Source: Amoebidium appalachense | Taxonomy: Eukaryota > Ichthyosporea | Length of the DNA stretch: 64,000 nucleotides | NCBI GenBank assembly: GCA_963693365.1 | Contig: CAVNZM010000010.1 | Location: 62,001 to 126,000, forward strand | Reading direction: 5' to 3' | Shown: positions 51,113-63,822 of the stretch, piece by piece | Position numbering within the stretch: the stretch's first letter is position 1 | How the letters are laid out: each line of letters starts with the position of its first letter | The notes under the pieces: generated by a model | The model's database searches: none | The model's input: only the letters and a program-made list of their open reading frames with translations | Told to the model about the DNA's origin: nothing | Translations under genes and position numbers: made by a program

Positions 51113-51354
51113 TTCCCCCCCCCCCCCCCCCCCCCCTCGCCCTTCCTCCCCTCCCCCCCCTCCCCCCCCCCCCCCCCCCCCCCAAAAAAAAAGAAAAAAA
51201 AAAAAAACCACAGCCCAAAAAAACGACCCACAGGAAAGGGGGGGAAGGGGGGAGCCTCGGAGCGCCCACACACACCGTGCACCGTGACCCGGTTGCAGAC
51301 ACATACATACACACACACCGTCAAACAGTTGAGATACACATACGTGCACACACC

Positions 51355-51386
<32 letters not shown>

Positions 51387-51470
51387 GTGACAAACGAACA
51401 CAAAAACCAAAGGTACACACAGATATATGAACACATTGTCGCACAGCCTAAGGTGCACAGTAGAGCCGGG
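50045..51470 (+). repeat. Four-copy long tandem array with C, A and G tracts in each unit
   Basis: Anchors CAGTGACAAA at 50364, 50714, 51011 and 51385 (spacings about 350, 297, 374). Each unit runs CAGTGACAAACGA..CACAAA..GCAGGCATATGCACACA, TTTTGCACAG, C run, A run, CCCACAGGACAGG-like text, G run, then ACACACCGTGCACC and (CA)n. C and G runs of a unit can pair. Confidence 0.88.
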
Positions 51471-51494
51471 GAGTCCCTGCCAGGGCACCGTGGG

Positions 51495-51543
51495 CCCATT
51501 AATGTAAACCGTTTACACTCTTTCTTAGCCGGTTGCACACACA

Positions 51544-51578
<35 letters not shown>

Positions 51579-52145
51579 GCACACACACACGCACACACAC
51601 ACACACACACACACACGTCACACACACACTGCCTGTTCGGTCTGTTGATTGGTAACAAAGCAACAGCTTCTGGAGGACTTCACGCTAATCAGAAAAGAAA
51701 TATGATCAGCTGCACAAAGGGCTTTTCTTGTGCACAGCCTTATTCAGGACCGAAAATTCACGAAGTTTGGATGGTATTTTTTCAGTATATCTTCTATTTT
51801 CCTATATGCTGGATGGTATTTTTTCAGTATATCTTCTATTTTCCTATATGCTGGATGGTATTTCCGGACATTTACTATGCACACCATCCAAGCACCATGG
51901 TCGGAAATGTGCCGTACCATGCAAAAAAGTTGGATGGTATTTTAGAGGGTTTAACCGCAGTTTTGGTCAACCCTGGCCTTATTATAATAATACTAGACTA
52001 ATTATAAGTAGGGAATTCGAAGCCACAGTCCCCCCCCCCCCCCCCCCCCCCCCTGTTATCTTATTTTTTTCCCCAACCTCGGTTGTCCCTAAAATCCGAC
52101 TTTCAAAAAATCCAGTACTTCTTATCTCATAGATGAACTATCTTG
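51495..52145 (+). repeat. Dispersed repeat R2, copy 2, with internal 42-bp duplication
   Basis: Partner of 48855-49350. At 51769-51860 a 42-base unit containing GGATGGTATTTTTTCAGTAT and CTTCTATTTTCCTATATGCT is present twice plus a partial third. Confidence 0.78.
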
Positions 52146-52951
52146 ATCCTGAATGAATTCTGCACAATGATAGTGGCAATTTTGCAGTAGCCAAGGGGGG
52201 GGGGGGGGGGGGGCAAAAGAACAGTAGAAAAAAAGGAAAATAAATGGATACTACTCGAAAAACTAAGGGAGTAAAGAAGATGGACATCATATCTATTACG
52301 TAGGTGCGAGCCACCCGACGCCACAGCCAGCAATAGTACTTCTGTTACAGTATTCGTAGCATTGCACCTTTCAAGCACAGTATGCATAGGGCAGTGTTGA
52401 TTGTCACAAAGTTTAATTATTTTCCGAAGGTCCCCATGCCTAATTGTCATATACCTCCTGCATGATCATCGAAACACCGTTGAACTAGCTTCCACCAGAG
52501 CACCTGTGTGCACAAATAGAAACCACCGTATAATTTATTTAGAGTCTGTTAGCCAGAGTAATTAGCGTAAGGACTAGCTAGTCTGTGCCAGGCCTGCATG
52601 AGTACCTAATGCTTGAATAAGTTACCCATTCTTCAAGTTTACAAACCCAACGTTGAACATAATGACTTGCAAATGAAACCCACGTTTGCGCCAGCCTTCG
52701 CACGTACATACACTGCACACTGGCTGTACAGCGCCGCGCGGGCAATATAAATCAATAAGAACACATTAAATACATGTACACCGTGACAACATGCACCTCT
52801 AAGCTTCTGGATCTCCTAATGGATCTACGATCATCTGCTGGACCGGACATAATCATCGCATCCGATGTGTAAAAACACACCACACCAATACCGTGGCCGT
52901 GCTATTAGTAACCATATTCACGTAACACATACTCCGCGCCGCCATCGAGGC
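52146..52951. other. Non-coding stretch
   Basis: One G run at about 52196-52213; otherwise ordinary sequence with no exon seen. A minus-strand AATAAA (plus TTTATT near 52535-52542) is a distant candidate polyadenylation signal for the gene at 52952. Confidence 0.45.
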
Positions 52952-53662
52952 TCAGAAACCGCGCTTTGCAAACATCTCATCTTTACTGTCCTCCTCGAAT
53001 TTCTTGCCGCGGTACTTACGGCGACGGGACGACGACCCACCCCATGCGCGCTTGCCGGATGCATGGGCAAACGACTTTGCCCCGGGACCTGAAGTCATTG
53101 CCGTAGAGTTTGGTTCAATGTCCAGGGGGGGAAGTATAATTCCCCATTGAACGGCTTTCCACTCTTCAATCTGGCGTTCGTGCTCACTAGCATCGTCGGG
53201 GACAACCATTTGATATGGGTCGTACCCCTCATCATATGCCTGTCCAGACCCAATTGGCCCACATCCACCGAAAATCATCTCGCCGGAAGGCAGCTTCAGG
53301 CCGAACTTCTCACGGCAATAGATGGTCGCAGTGCCGGTCTTAGAGCACATGTCGCAGCCCCCGAACAACGAGAAGCACTTACTGGCCCAGGCAACCCCAA
53401 TGTACATCAACCCGTGGGTTGTTGGAAGACGCCGAAGGGCTTCAGGGACCGTATCGGCAGTTCTCTCCCTAACCCATGACACCCGATCGTCACCAAAGCA
53501 CGTCTTCGGGTTCTCTGGGTCATCTGCTTTCGCATAGGCAAGGACATAATTATTGAGGCGTGACCTCTCGCCTGCGTAGCACCTCACCATGCTATCGTCA
53601 CAGGAGGCCAAAACGCTGCCGACGAGCGCGGCAGCCACGAAAAGAACTTTCGTGCCCATCAT
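52952..53662 (-). CDS. Intronless secreted cysteine-rich protein, unknown function
   Basis: 236 residues from ATGATG at 53662, no intron. Residues 1-20 (MMGTKVLFVAAALVGSVLAS) are a clear signal peptide. The rest has eight cysteines (C21, C28, then singles in TCFGDD, SKCFSLF, GGCDMC, IYCREK and FGGCGPIG), enough for four disulfides, and one N-glycosylation sequon (NST). The C-terminal 50 residues are low-complexity and basic (SSSRRRKYRGKKFEEDSKDE), probably disordered. I recognise no family. It is the only gene here without introns or adjoining microsatellites, and sits about 130 bases from a LINE-associated inverted repeat, so recent arrival or retroposition is possible. Composition and the signal peptide argue for a real gene; lineage-restricted origin is likely. 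Confidence 0.72.
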   Translation of the reverse strand: MMGTKVLFVAAALVGSVLASCDDSMVRCYAGERSRLNNYVLAYAKADDPENPKTCFGDDRVSWVRERTADTVPEALRRLPTTHGLMYIGVAWASKCFSLFGGCDMCSKTGTATIYCREKFGLKLPSGEMIFGGCGPIGSGQAYDEGYDPYQMVVPDDASEHERQIEEWKAVQWGIILPPLDIEPNSTAMTSGPGAKSFAHASGKRAWGGSSSRRRKYRGKKFEEDSKDEMFAKRGF

Positions 53663-53790
53663 TGTGCAGTCTACACGCCGTGTAGGCTTGTGTTGCCGGA
53701 GTTACTCGTTCCAATTCCGATGGTTGAAATCTGCATGTGGAAAGCTTAAATTTTTATCAAGGCCTCCTAATTAGATACAACCTTGCTTTT

Positions 53791-53940
53791 TATACAAAGC
53801 CAAGGCTTGCCAACTCCATAGCCCGGACTGCCACCGTGGCTAACAGGCTATGCCATATAACTCCAACGTCGACGTCCACGTTAAAATTGGCATCTGACTG
53901 TTTGATAAAAAAATGCGCATGGCCTTCGGGATAAACAGGG
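53791..53940 (+). repeat. 150-bp inverted repeat, left copy
   Basis: Near-perfect reverse complement of 56309-56458 (about one difference). Includes CCAAGGCTTGCCAACTCC and CGTCGACGTCCACG. The reverse-transcriptase frame opens at its inner edge. Confidence 0.95.
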
Positions 53941-55695
53941 TATGATATTCGTAGATTCTTTGAAGCTTGCTTACTTAGGTTATTTGCACATCACCCTAGG
54001 TTTCAATCTATTCTTCACATACACCCATGCCAATCCGCTTTTCGTAAAAACAATTCATGTTATGTTCAAATAATGGCACTGCACGATTCTATGCAAGTTG
54101 GTGCACAATATGTTGGCTTTATTGATTGGAAAACTGCTTACGATTCTGTCTCCCCTGGTCTCCTATGGGAAAAGCTTGCTGCACGGGGTGTACCACACTG
54201 CATTGGTGTTCTGTTAGAAGCACTCTTGTCTCAAACCTATGGTAGAGCTGTGGTTAATGGGCATCTTTCATATGGTTTTGCTCGTACTAGAGGTCTCTTG
54301 CAGGGTTCATTGCTTAGCCCCTTTTTGTTTAACCTATTTATAGATGATTTGGCTGTCAAGATTTACGCCGAAAACGATGACCCTATTAATAACTTTCCGC
54401 CTGCACTTCTCTATGCTGATGATCTGTCCCTCCTTGCCCGTACCCCTAGACGCCTGCAAAGATTGTTCGATGTAGTGTCAGAGTGGTGCAAGGCAAACCT
54501 TATGATCCTTAACATAGACAAATGTGGTGTTCTTGTACCTGATATAGCTAACAATTTACACACATTTACATTATCATCTAAACCTGTACCTATAGTTCCA
54601 GAATACAAATATCTTGGTGTTCCGGTTGATTCTGTTGGTGTTATGTTTCCCCATATGGTCGAAAAGAGGGTAGAGTTGGCTCGTAAGCGGTTAGCTTTCT
54701 TCTCGGCTAATATTTTTAAAGACACACCCCTCCATCCTTCTATTAGACTTACATTTATTCGCACTTTTGTCTTCCCGGCATGTGAATATGGTTTACCCCT
54801 TCTCGCCGCTTGGATCAAGAAAGAGAGAACTAGAGCGCTTAAACCCTTGGCAAATTTCCTTGAAGCAGAAGTTGCCTCCTTTCTATCTAACAACTGTTGT
54901 AAACCTGGGCCTGTAACGCTCTCGATATATGGTCTGGTCCCAATAGCTGCTAGAGTATCCTATCTCGCGCTGAAATTCAATAAGCACATAAGCCGCTTAA
55001 AGAAGTATTTGCCCTCCCACCCTCTCTTCTCTATCCGACCTGTCCCCTCCTCACCTCTCCCCTCTTTCCTCCCCTCTCTCTCCCCTTCTCCCCTGGGCAC
55101 AAATACAAATAAACCCCGCAATAGTGTGTGTGTGACTTTGGACTGCCACTTACTTATTAAACATGTACACAATCACAAGATAATCACGCAATATAACAAA
55201 TGGAAAAAGATACCACACGACACTAGACCCGATGAAAGCATACACCTTGAAAAACTAAGCCTTATGTCTCGTTTTATATATACTGACCGCCTCAACCATA
55301 TTGCCAAATATGGCACTCGCAAGTGTATAACACCTAAATACATATTACCTTCCTGTAGAACTGGTCTTTCTCTAGCTGATGGTATTATTGATCAATTACC
55401 ACGCTTTTACTACACACGTGCTATACAGTGGAGATCTAATAAGTATAAGGTGGCATCATTTGCATGCCCAAACAACACACACACACACCAGTTTAACCGG
55501 TCATGTATCGCCAAATGTAGTTTGATAGACCACATAATACCGCAACACACACACGTCACATTCACAACAGACACCCAGAAAGATAGCCTACCTGTAAATT
55601 ACAACATCCTTGATTTTATACTAAACACGCGTAACTACGACCTGTTTATTAGATGTATTGATTGGCTTGAGAAACACATCACTACAAAATTATAG
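53935..55695 (+). mobile_element. 5'-truncated non-LTR retrotransposon (LINE) with intact reverse-transcriptase core
   Basis: The open frame runs 53935-55695 with an internal ATG at 54073 (540 residues from there). Numbered from that Met, RT motifs are FIDWKTAYDS (16-25, catalytic Asp18), GLLQGSLLSP (74-83), YADD (114-117) and YKYLGVP of the thumb region. These are typical of LINE reverse transcriptases that copy RNA at a nicked target site. Upstream fingers and any endonuclease are missing because the frame begins at the inverted-repeat edge. The distal 250 residues carry no zinc knuckle or RNase H I can recognise. The coding frame is not broken, so truncation is recent, or the missing part lies elsewhere. 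The stop is followed by (CA)n and an A run. Confidence 0.9.
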
Positions 55696-55701
55696 CGCAC
55701 G

Positions 55702-55715
55702 CGCACACACACACA

Positions 55716-55766
<51 letters not shown>

Positions 55767-55799
55767 CCAGCTGATACCGAGTGTCCCGAGGGGGAGCCC

Positions 55800-55839
<40 letters not shown>

Positions 55840-55840
55840 G
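55702..55840 (+). repeat. (CA)n then 35-base A run after LINE ORF
   Basis: (CA)n at about 55704-55765, then GGGGGAGCCCCTTT, A35 (about 55804-55838) and CGGGGAACCCC. The A run may be the LINE tail. Confidence 0.85.
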
Positions 55841-56084
55841 GGGAACCCCAACTAATTGATTTCTCCTTGTAGTCTTTATGGTGTCTCGTAGAGAAAGTAA
55901 ACCCTGATATATAGTCACCACCCGACATCTATGTACGTGATCATGATATACCGCTGAGGGGATATTCCGAGCAAACCCCCCCCCCCATACCTGAGACTGG
56001 TTCTCTTTGCCTCGAGTAAACAGCGTAAACCCCCCAGTATGATATGTACATTGGAAATTTGGAATCCATGGATGCATGGATTAC

Positions 56085-56555
56085 CGCCCCGCTCAAACTT
56101 CACTGTATTTGCAATTGAAGGCTCGACTCTGCGCCCAGCACCACGCATACTGAAGCGTCACACACACACCTTATTTTTAATAAGTAACACAACTTATAAT
56201 TAATAAGTTGCTTGCACTTCGCCGTGCAGCATGAAGCACAAGCTTGACAGCATCATATTTGAGTCGATCCACTGAAACATCCATGGATTCCAATGTATAA
56301 CGCGAGGGCCCTGTTTATCCCGAAGGCCATGCGCATTTCTTTATCAAACAGTCAGATGCCAATTTTAACGTGGACGTCGACGTTGGAGTTATATGGCATA
56401 GCCTGTTAGCCACGGTGGCAGTCCGGGCTATGGAGTTGGCAAGCCTTGGCTTTGTATAATTATAATTTGTTTGTGTGACGCTTCAATATGCGTGGTGCTG
56501 GGCGCAGAGTCGAGCGTTCAATTGCAAATACAGTGAAGTTTGAGCGGTGCGGTTA
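56085..56555. repeat. Second inverted repeat, about 75-80 bp arms
   Basis: 56089-56165 is the reverse complement of 56471-56547 with about three differences (shared text TGCGTGGTGCTGGGCGCAGA and TTCAATTGCAAATACAGTGA). It encloses the right copy of the 150-bp repeat. Confidence 0.9.
56309..56458 (-). repeat. 150-bp inverted repeat, right copy
   Basis: Reverse complement of 53791-53940; the two copies enclose the LINE reverse-transcriptase frame. Confidence 0.95.
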
Positions 56556-56704
56556 AAAACAGGCACCGGGCCCGTTCATACACACACGTGCGCCGCAGCG
56601 GCTGCGCATGCGCCCCGAACGAAATTTCAACACTGGACGCGGTGCACCGTGAAAAACGATGGCCGTCATGATCATGGTGCACAGTGCACGTCTGTGACCA
56701 TGAT

Positions 56705-56722
56705 TCTTGTGTGTGTTTGTGT

Positions 56723-56753
<31 letters not shown>

Positions 56754-56869
56754 GGGGGGGGGACCGTACATATTTACCTGCTATTTTAAAAGTCGAGTGA
56801 CCCCTGTACAAGGACAAGCACACACGGACACACACAGACACACACACACACACACGCACACACACGCAC

Positions 56870-56918
<49 letters not shown>

Positions 56919-56932
56919 CACGGACACACCGT

Positions 56933-56989
<57 letters not shown>

Positions 56990-57076
56990 GTGTCACACAC
57001 TCCGTACACACACGCACACACACACACACACATGTCAGACACACATATGTGTCACAGTGTACACACACACACACAG
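56705..57076 (+). repeat. (GT)G tract and (CA)n blocks
   Basis: (GT)n then G run at about 56709-56762, and (CA)n with CACGG interruptions at about 56818-57076, ending CACACAG before the exon-like sequence. Confidence 0.9.
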
Positions 57077-57172
57077 GTGGAACGTTATTATGCCTCTCGG
57101 CGTCTCATAAAGAGATGGCCGACCGTACCTTGGCACAGGGGCATACGTGTGCTACTAAAATATGCAAGGTGA
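57077..57172 (+). pseudogene. Stray duplicate of the last LRR exon
   Basis: After an intact (CA)nG acceptor the frame reads VERYYASRRLIKRWPTVPWH and continues to TGA at 57172. It matches the final LRR exon (48368-48448: VDRYASRRIMKRWPAVPWHK) at about three quarters of positions. No upstream LRR exons are present nearby, so it is probably a duplicated fragment. Alternatively it is the last exon of a paralog disrupted by the LINE. Confidence 0.75.
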
Positions 57173-58302
<1,130 letters not shown>

Positions 58303-58599
58303 TGATTTTGCATTCTTGAAAGATCACCTTTGCAACCTTGGCAATCATTCGTGAATGTAAATGTATTTAGTTGGACATCTGTACACATGTACCATATGAC
58401 GTATGTTATTTTAGTTTAAAGATAAGATATGATATAGATGGCAAGTATGTATTGTTTGGTAGTTGCTGTTCTTTATGATCGGGCTGCTGCTGTTTAGTTT
58501 AACATGCATGTATTAAATGATAGTATACACTGTGCCATTTTCCTTTTGCTCAATGCTTCAGTTGGCCAAGAGCACGGTGTACCCGATGATGATGAATTC

Positions 58600-58990
58600 G
58601 AAGTGCATGCGCGCATAGATCAGATTATGAAGTCACATGATTACCCATTTGTGCAATATGTAGGGAGCAATTGAAATGAATGTGATACCCATGTACATGC
58701 ATATTTACAGAAGGTTTTAGTTTACTTATTTTATTTGTTTATTTATTTATTTTTATTTATTTATTTTTATTTATTTATTATTATTTTGGGGGGGGGGGGG
58801 GGGAGGGGGCGGGCGTGCATGGACGCATAGATTAGATTATGAGTCACATAATTACCCATTTGTGCAAAAACGTAGAGAGCAATTGAAATGAATGTGGTAC
58901 CCATGTACATGCTTATGTACAGAAGATGTTAGTTTATTTTTTATTTTGTTTTGTTTATTTTTTTATTTATTTATTTATTTTTTTTTTTGT

Positions 58991-59028
<38 letters not shown>

Positions 59029-59036
59029 GGAGGGGG
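58600..59036 (+). repeat. Tandem duplication of about 200 bp, each copy ending T-rich then G run
   Basis: Copies at about 58605-58795 and 58815-59020 share CATAGATYAGATTATGA.GTCACAT, GAGCAATTGAAATGAATGTG, CCCATGTACATGC and TTTATTT runs ending in G runs. Confidence 0.88.
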
Positions 59037-59129
59037 GGCACGTGAATGGCATGAAACAAATACTCGGAGGGTGCACTGTAGTTACAAAACACAGCACAGT
59101 AACTTTAGTGATACGTTTTTCATATCACT

Positions 59130-59588
59130 GTGTGTGAGTGTGGGTGGGTGCCCTTGGTAAGGGTGTGTGTAAGGGGTTTGTGTGTGTGTGTGTGTGCATG
59201 TGTGTGTATGTGTGTGCATTTTTTTTGTGTGCACGTGTGCGCACGTGTATGCATACTTACTGTGTGTGTATGTGTGCAAGTGCGCTTGGTATTCCACCGT
59301 TCAAATGTGTGCACGTCTTCCATATACGTGTGTCACGGGGCTCCGAATGTTTGTTTTGCCTATTTTGAGGTGATAGATGTGTCCTTTCATTGGCACAGGT
59401 GTGTACGTGCAAGGATGTGTATGTGACCAGGGTGGCATGCCATCTTCACGGAAGCGGACTTGGTGATTGATGAGGACGTGTGATATATGCGTGAAGAATA
59501 ACATGAACTTCAGGGGTAGGGTGCAGAAAAATCTTAAGATGAAGGCTTCCTCTCCTGCTACAATAGATTTCATTATGTCCTCCCCCCC

Positions 59589-59624
<36 letters not shown>

Positions 59625-59766
59625 CCCCTCCCTCCCTCCCCAACCCCATTAATTTCGAAGATCTAATTCCGTAATGCTTTAATTTACTTCGAGACTGAAG
59701 TGGATTTTATTTATTTTTTTATTTTCTTTTCAATTTTTATTTTTTAAATTATTATTATTATTATTT

Positions 59767-59797
<31 letters not shown>

Positions 59798-60474
59798 GTG
59801 GTTTCGGTTAACAGGTTTGTAACTTTTTGGTCTGTTTTTTGAATAGGCTGTATTTCATTAGCGACACTACTAATTAAATGTCGGGTAACCGATGCTGTGG
59901 TTGGATTTGGCGCGCGTGCTAACATACACACACGCACACACGTGCGCGTGCACACACAAAAACACACACGAGCGCGAACCAAGGCCTCCTTTTTTAATTT
60001 ATATTTTATCACCGGGGTACATTTGCATGCCCTCAAGGGAACTACCGTCTACCACACACCACCGACAGTACACAAGTTAGGGTGCTATCTATATGGGCTC
60101 GGCTAAGTTAAACCATCATTCACATATACCTAGCTATTAGTACACACTTTGCCCAGGGCTACTACCCCAGCCACGCCGGCAGGAGGCACCAATCCTCCCC
60201 TCCAATCAAAACCCCAGAATAAACGTTAACCACGGGCTCTCATTGGTCGATCTACAGTAGTGGAATGTCCTGTGTGTTGTGTTGTTGTATACGCGGGGTA
60301 TTGGTGTATGATGGAATGGGGTGGTGGGGTGATCATCATAGGGGGTTACTTCCTAACACCGTTGGTGGTCGTACTTTTTGGCAGAGCTTTTGTGAATTCA
60401 AAGGTGTGGTTTGCAGGGCACTTAATATAGTCTCTGGGTGTGTGTGTGTGTGTGCCGACAGTCAGGGCAGGCTG

Positions 60475-60530
<56 letters not shown>

Positions 60531-60700
60531 TGTGTGTGAGTTTTGGGTTTGGGTGTGTCGTGCCTTTCTTTCTACAGGCAACCAGGTGGTGGTGGTTGTG
60601 TGGTGGTGTTTTTGCATTTTGGTGTGGGCGGAGGGGGGGAGTTTTGTGTTACGCGGATGCCAAATATTTAAAATGAAAAAGATCTACAGTTTTACTGCGA
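59130..60700. other. Non-coding stretch with GT, C and T-G tracts
   Basis: GT-rich at about 59175-59280, C tract at about 59582-59623, T/G compound at about 59763-59798, (GT)n at about 60474-60540. No convincing exon. Confidence 0.5.
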
Positions 60701-60706
60701 TTTTAA

Positions 60707-60746
60707 CCAAGGCCTCCTGGATACGGCTATATCTAGGAGGCCTTGG
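60707..60746. repeat. 12-bp perfect hairpin CCAAGGCCTCCT
   Basis: CCAAGGCCTCCT (60707-60718) and its complement (60735-60746) with a 16-base loop. The same 12-mer recurs at 59979-59990 and part of it at 53759-53768. Confidence 0.85.
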
Positions 60747-60799
60747 CGCGAACACTCACGCGGCGCATGAGCACACACATATATCCGCAACGATGCCGT

Positions 60800-61002
60800 T
60801 CAACACAATCCCCCCCCCCCCCCCCCCCCCCTCCCCCCCTCCTCCCCCCTCCCCCCTCCCCCCTGCACGCCGGCCCGCTGGCCCGCCGCCCATATGCGCA
60901 AAAAAAGGTGGCATGCACACTGTCAGGCGAGCGTGCACTGCGTCCCTGTGAGTTTGTTTAAAGTTGTGCACTGAGAAGTCACATTCTCCCCCCCTCCTTT
61001 CC

Positions 61003-61033
<31 letters not shown>

Positions 61034-61083
61034 TTCTTCTCCCCTCTCTCCCACTCCCTCCTGCCTCGCCGTGAATTTTTATT

Positions 61084-61134
<51 letters not shown>

Positions 61135-61180
61135 ACCACACACACACACACACCACCACCACCACCACCACCACCAACCA
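60800..61180 (+). repeat. C tracts, (AC)n, (ACC)n
   Basis: C runs at about 60811-60830, 61005-61034 and 61085-61134, then (AC)n and (ACC)n to 61178. Confidence 0.9.
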
Positions 61181-61435
61181 TGTGTTGGTGTGTATGTATC
61201 TAATGTTGGGTAGACTGTGATTTCGCCATGGTTGCGTGTGTGTACGTGTATATGTGGTGCCCGTGTGTTAACGCTATAGCGGTTATGTCTGTACACACCA
61301 AAACACACCATGATCAAACATCAGAAGCACGTGCAATCATTGAAGCTATGTTCTATCTCAGTTCAGACTATCTCGCCTGCCTAGATATCTGCACCACACA
61401 TTGTTTGCGCAATCGCCCCAAGTCACCGCTGACAT

Positions 61436-61515
61436 TACGTAGGGCTACCTTTCACGTAGGGCTACCTTTCACGTAGGACAACACAGACAGTGCACAACGT
61501 AGGGCTACCTTTCGT
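61436..61515 (+). repeat. ACGTAGGGCTACCTTTC short repeat, three copies
   Basis: Units start at about 61436, 61453 and 61498; the first two are adjacent with period about 18. Confidence 0.85.
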
Positions 61516-61959
61516 AAAAACGGTTTTTCGTATTAGGCTTCGGTCTAAATGACGCCCAGATCGGCATCTGGGCCAAGCATTTTTGGCGCGAAAGTTACGT
61601 GATTGTTGCTAGCAGGTTGTTGACCCTCAAAACGAAAAACGTACGGTAGTAGGGAGAGCCTGCCGGCGCCTACGGTCATTACGGAGTTGGAAGGTGTTCT
61701 GAATGTTTCTGGGGCTCATCACTAAGAAAAATTCTTTTTCATCTAACAATCTTAAGCTGCTAGTTAGCGACTTTTGGTGTATATGCCGCAAGTGCAGCGT
61801 TGCACAAAGTTCTGCATGGAGTCATTGGTTACAAACCAAACACGAGAGTTAGCAGACTTCTACACACCAGCGAAAGTGTCGACACGTTAGTGTTAATCAA
61901 AAAAGGATATAGAGTAAATCGTGGACAGGTTCAAGGAAGAAGTAGGGTTTTAATGGGGT

Positions 61960-62210
61960 AGAGAAGCAGTCCCCGTATTTGGGTACAATAGTGCAGTTCC
62001 CATGCGAGAAAAACAACTGAGAATAGAAGCGGCGAGAACGCCATTGAGCAGGCTAAAAGCCACGAGAAGCGCTTATATAGCGCGCAAAGCGAGGAGGACC
62101 AGAGGGTTGCTGAAGTTGGAAGAATCGTGTTACAGAAAATCCCAGTTCAGGTGCTAGTCTATGACTCGCGTTGCCCTGACATGTTTGCAGCCGGAGGATG
62201 TGGAGAAAGT
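61960..62210 (+). pseudogene. Decayed LINE reverse-transcriptase thumb fragment
   Basis: Across frames I read YLGTIVQFPCEKN, then a basic helix-like EAARTPLSRLKATRSAYIAR, then IPVQVLVYDSR, the order seen after the RT catalytic core in many LINEs. Stops and frame changes interrupt it. Similarity is by eye and weak. Confidence 0.35.
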
Positions 62211-62219
62211 AACCCCTCC

Positions 62220-62338
62220 CTCCCACCAACACTCCCCCCCCCCTCCTCTCTCTCCCCCCTCCCCCTCCCTCCCTGCTGCCCCCCTTTCTCTCCCTAACGC
62301 CCCTCTTTTCCTTCTTCTCTCTTCCCCCCCCTCTCCCC

Positions 62339-62369
<31 letters not shown>

Positions 62370-62900
62370 ACAGAAAGTAGGAAAAAACTAAAAATAAAAG
62401 CAGTAATTTTGAAAAATAAGGAAAATATGGCTTAAGTTCACAACAACCAAACATCGGTGCACAGCTTAGCTTTGATACTGTTCACGGTGATGGCTCCTCT
62501 CTACCCACCCCCCCCCCCCCCCCTCCCCCCCCTTTCCCTTTGACCACCCCGCTTCCCCATGCATTGAATACACGATCAAGCTGCATGAAAACACCACCGT
62601 GTTGGGAATATTTTGTCCCTAGAACCTAACTAAAGGCCTACCAGCCCACGTTCAACTGCGCCAAATATCTGATCATTCATGTACAGCAGAAACCCCATCT
62701 GACGGGGAACCACATAGTCTAAGCGCTCTGGTTCCACGTTCTTTTTATGCAGACATTTACGTTATCTACATGCAGGTAGAACTCAAGAGCAAAAATAATT
62801 GTCCATGAGCTGTGTAGGAGTTGATCTGAGATGTGACCACTCGCCTTACCCCCCCCCTCCCCCCCCCCCCCCCCCCCCCCCCCACACACACCCTCTTCCC
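62220..62900. other. Non-coding stretch with C-A and C tracts
   Basis: C/T-rich with C-run to A-run at about 62325-62370, C tracts at about 62502-62532 and 62850-62883. No exon seen. Confidence 0.5.
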
Positions 62901-63307
62901 TCTCCGCCCCAGGCATCTATCTTTCCCTCGGCCCCCTCCCCTCCCTTTCCTTCCCTCTCCTCTAGGATCATCTAGGCTACAGCGCCATGATTTTATTAGT
63001 ACTTGTGTGCACGCTACGGAGCGCTACGGCACACTGCGCGCACACACAGTGCCACACACACCCACACCCACCCACCGCAGGCCACAAACACACACACACA
63101 CACCCCGTGCACACACCGACACCCACACCCACACACCAACCCACACACATCCCACCTACAACCACCCACACACACACACTCATCCAACCCCACCCACCCA
63201 CCTACCCACACACACACACACAGACACACGCGCACACGCACACGCATACACACACGTCACAAACACACACACACACACAGACACACACACACACACAGTC
63301 GTACAGT

Positions 63308-63546
63308 AGTGCACACCAACCTAGATTCTTTGCAAGATCTAGATCACTCTGGCTAAAGATGGTCTCGCACTTTCCGCAAAACAACCTAACTTAAGCTCTG
63401 TAGCCAAAGGCCTCCCCTCTCCTTTCCTCCCCTCTCTAGATCTAAAGCACCGTGCTTCATGCGTGTACGGGTGTGCACGCCAGGAACACTGTGCGCACGC
63501 ACACACACCCACACCCACAAGGAACACACACACACACACATAAACA

Positions 63547-63609
<63 letters not shown>

Positions 63610-63682
63610 CACACACACACACACACACACAGACACACACACACACACACACACTTCGTACGACACACACAGGCACGAACAA

Positions 63683-63730
<48 letters not shown>

Positions 63731-63774
63731 GCGCGCGCGCGCACACACACACAAACACGCACATACACACACAA

Positions 63775-63822
<48 letters not shown>

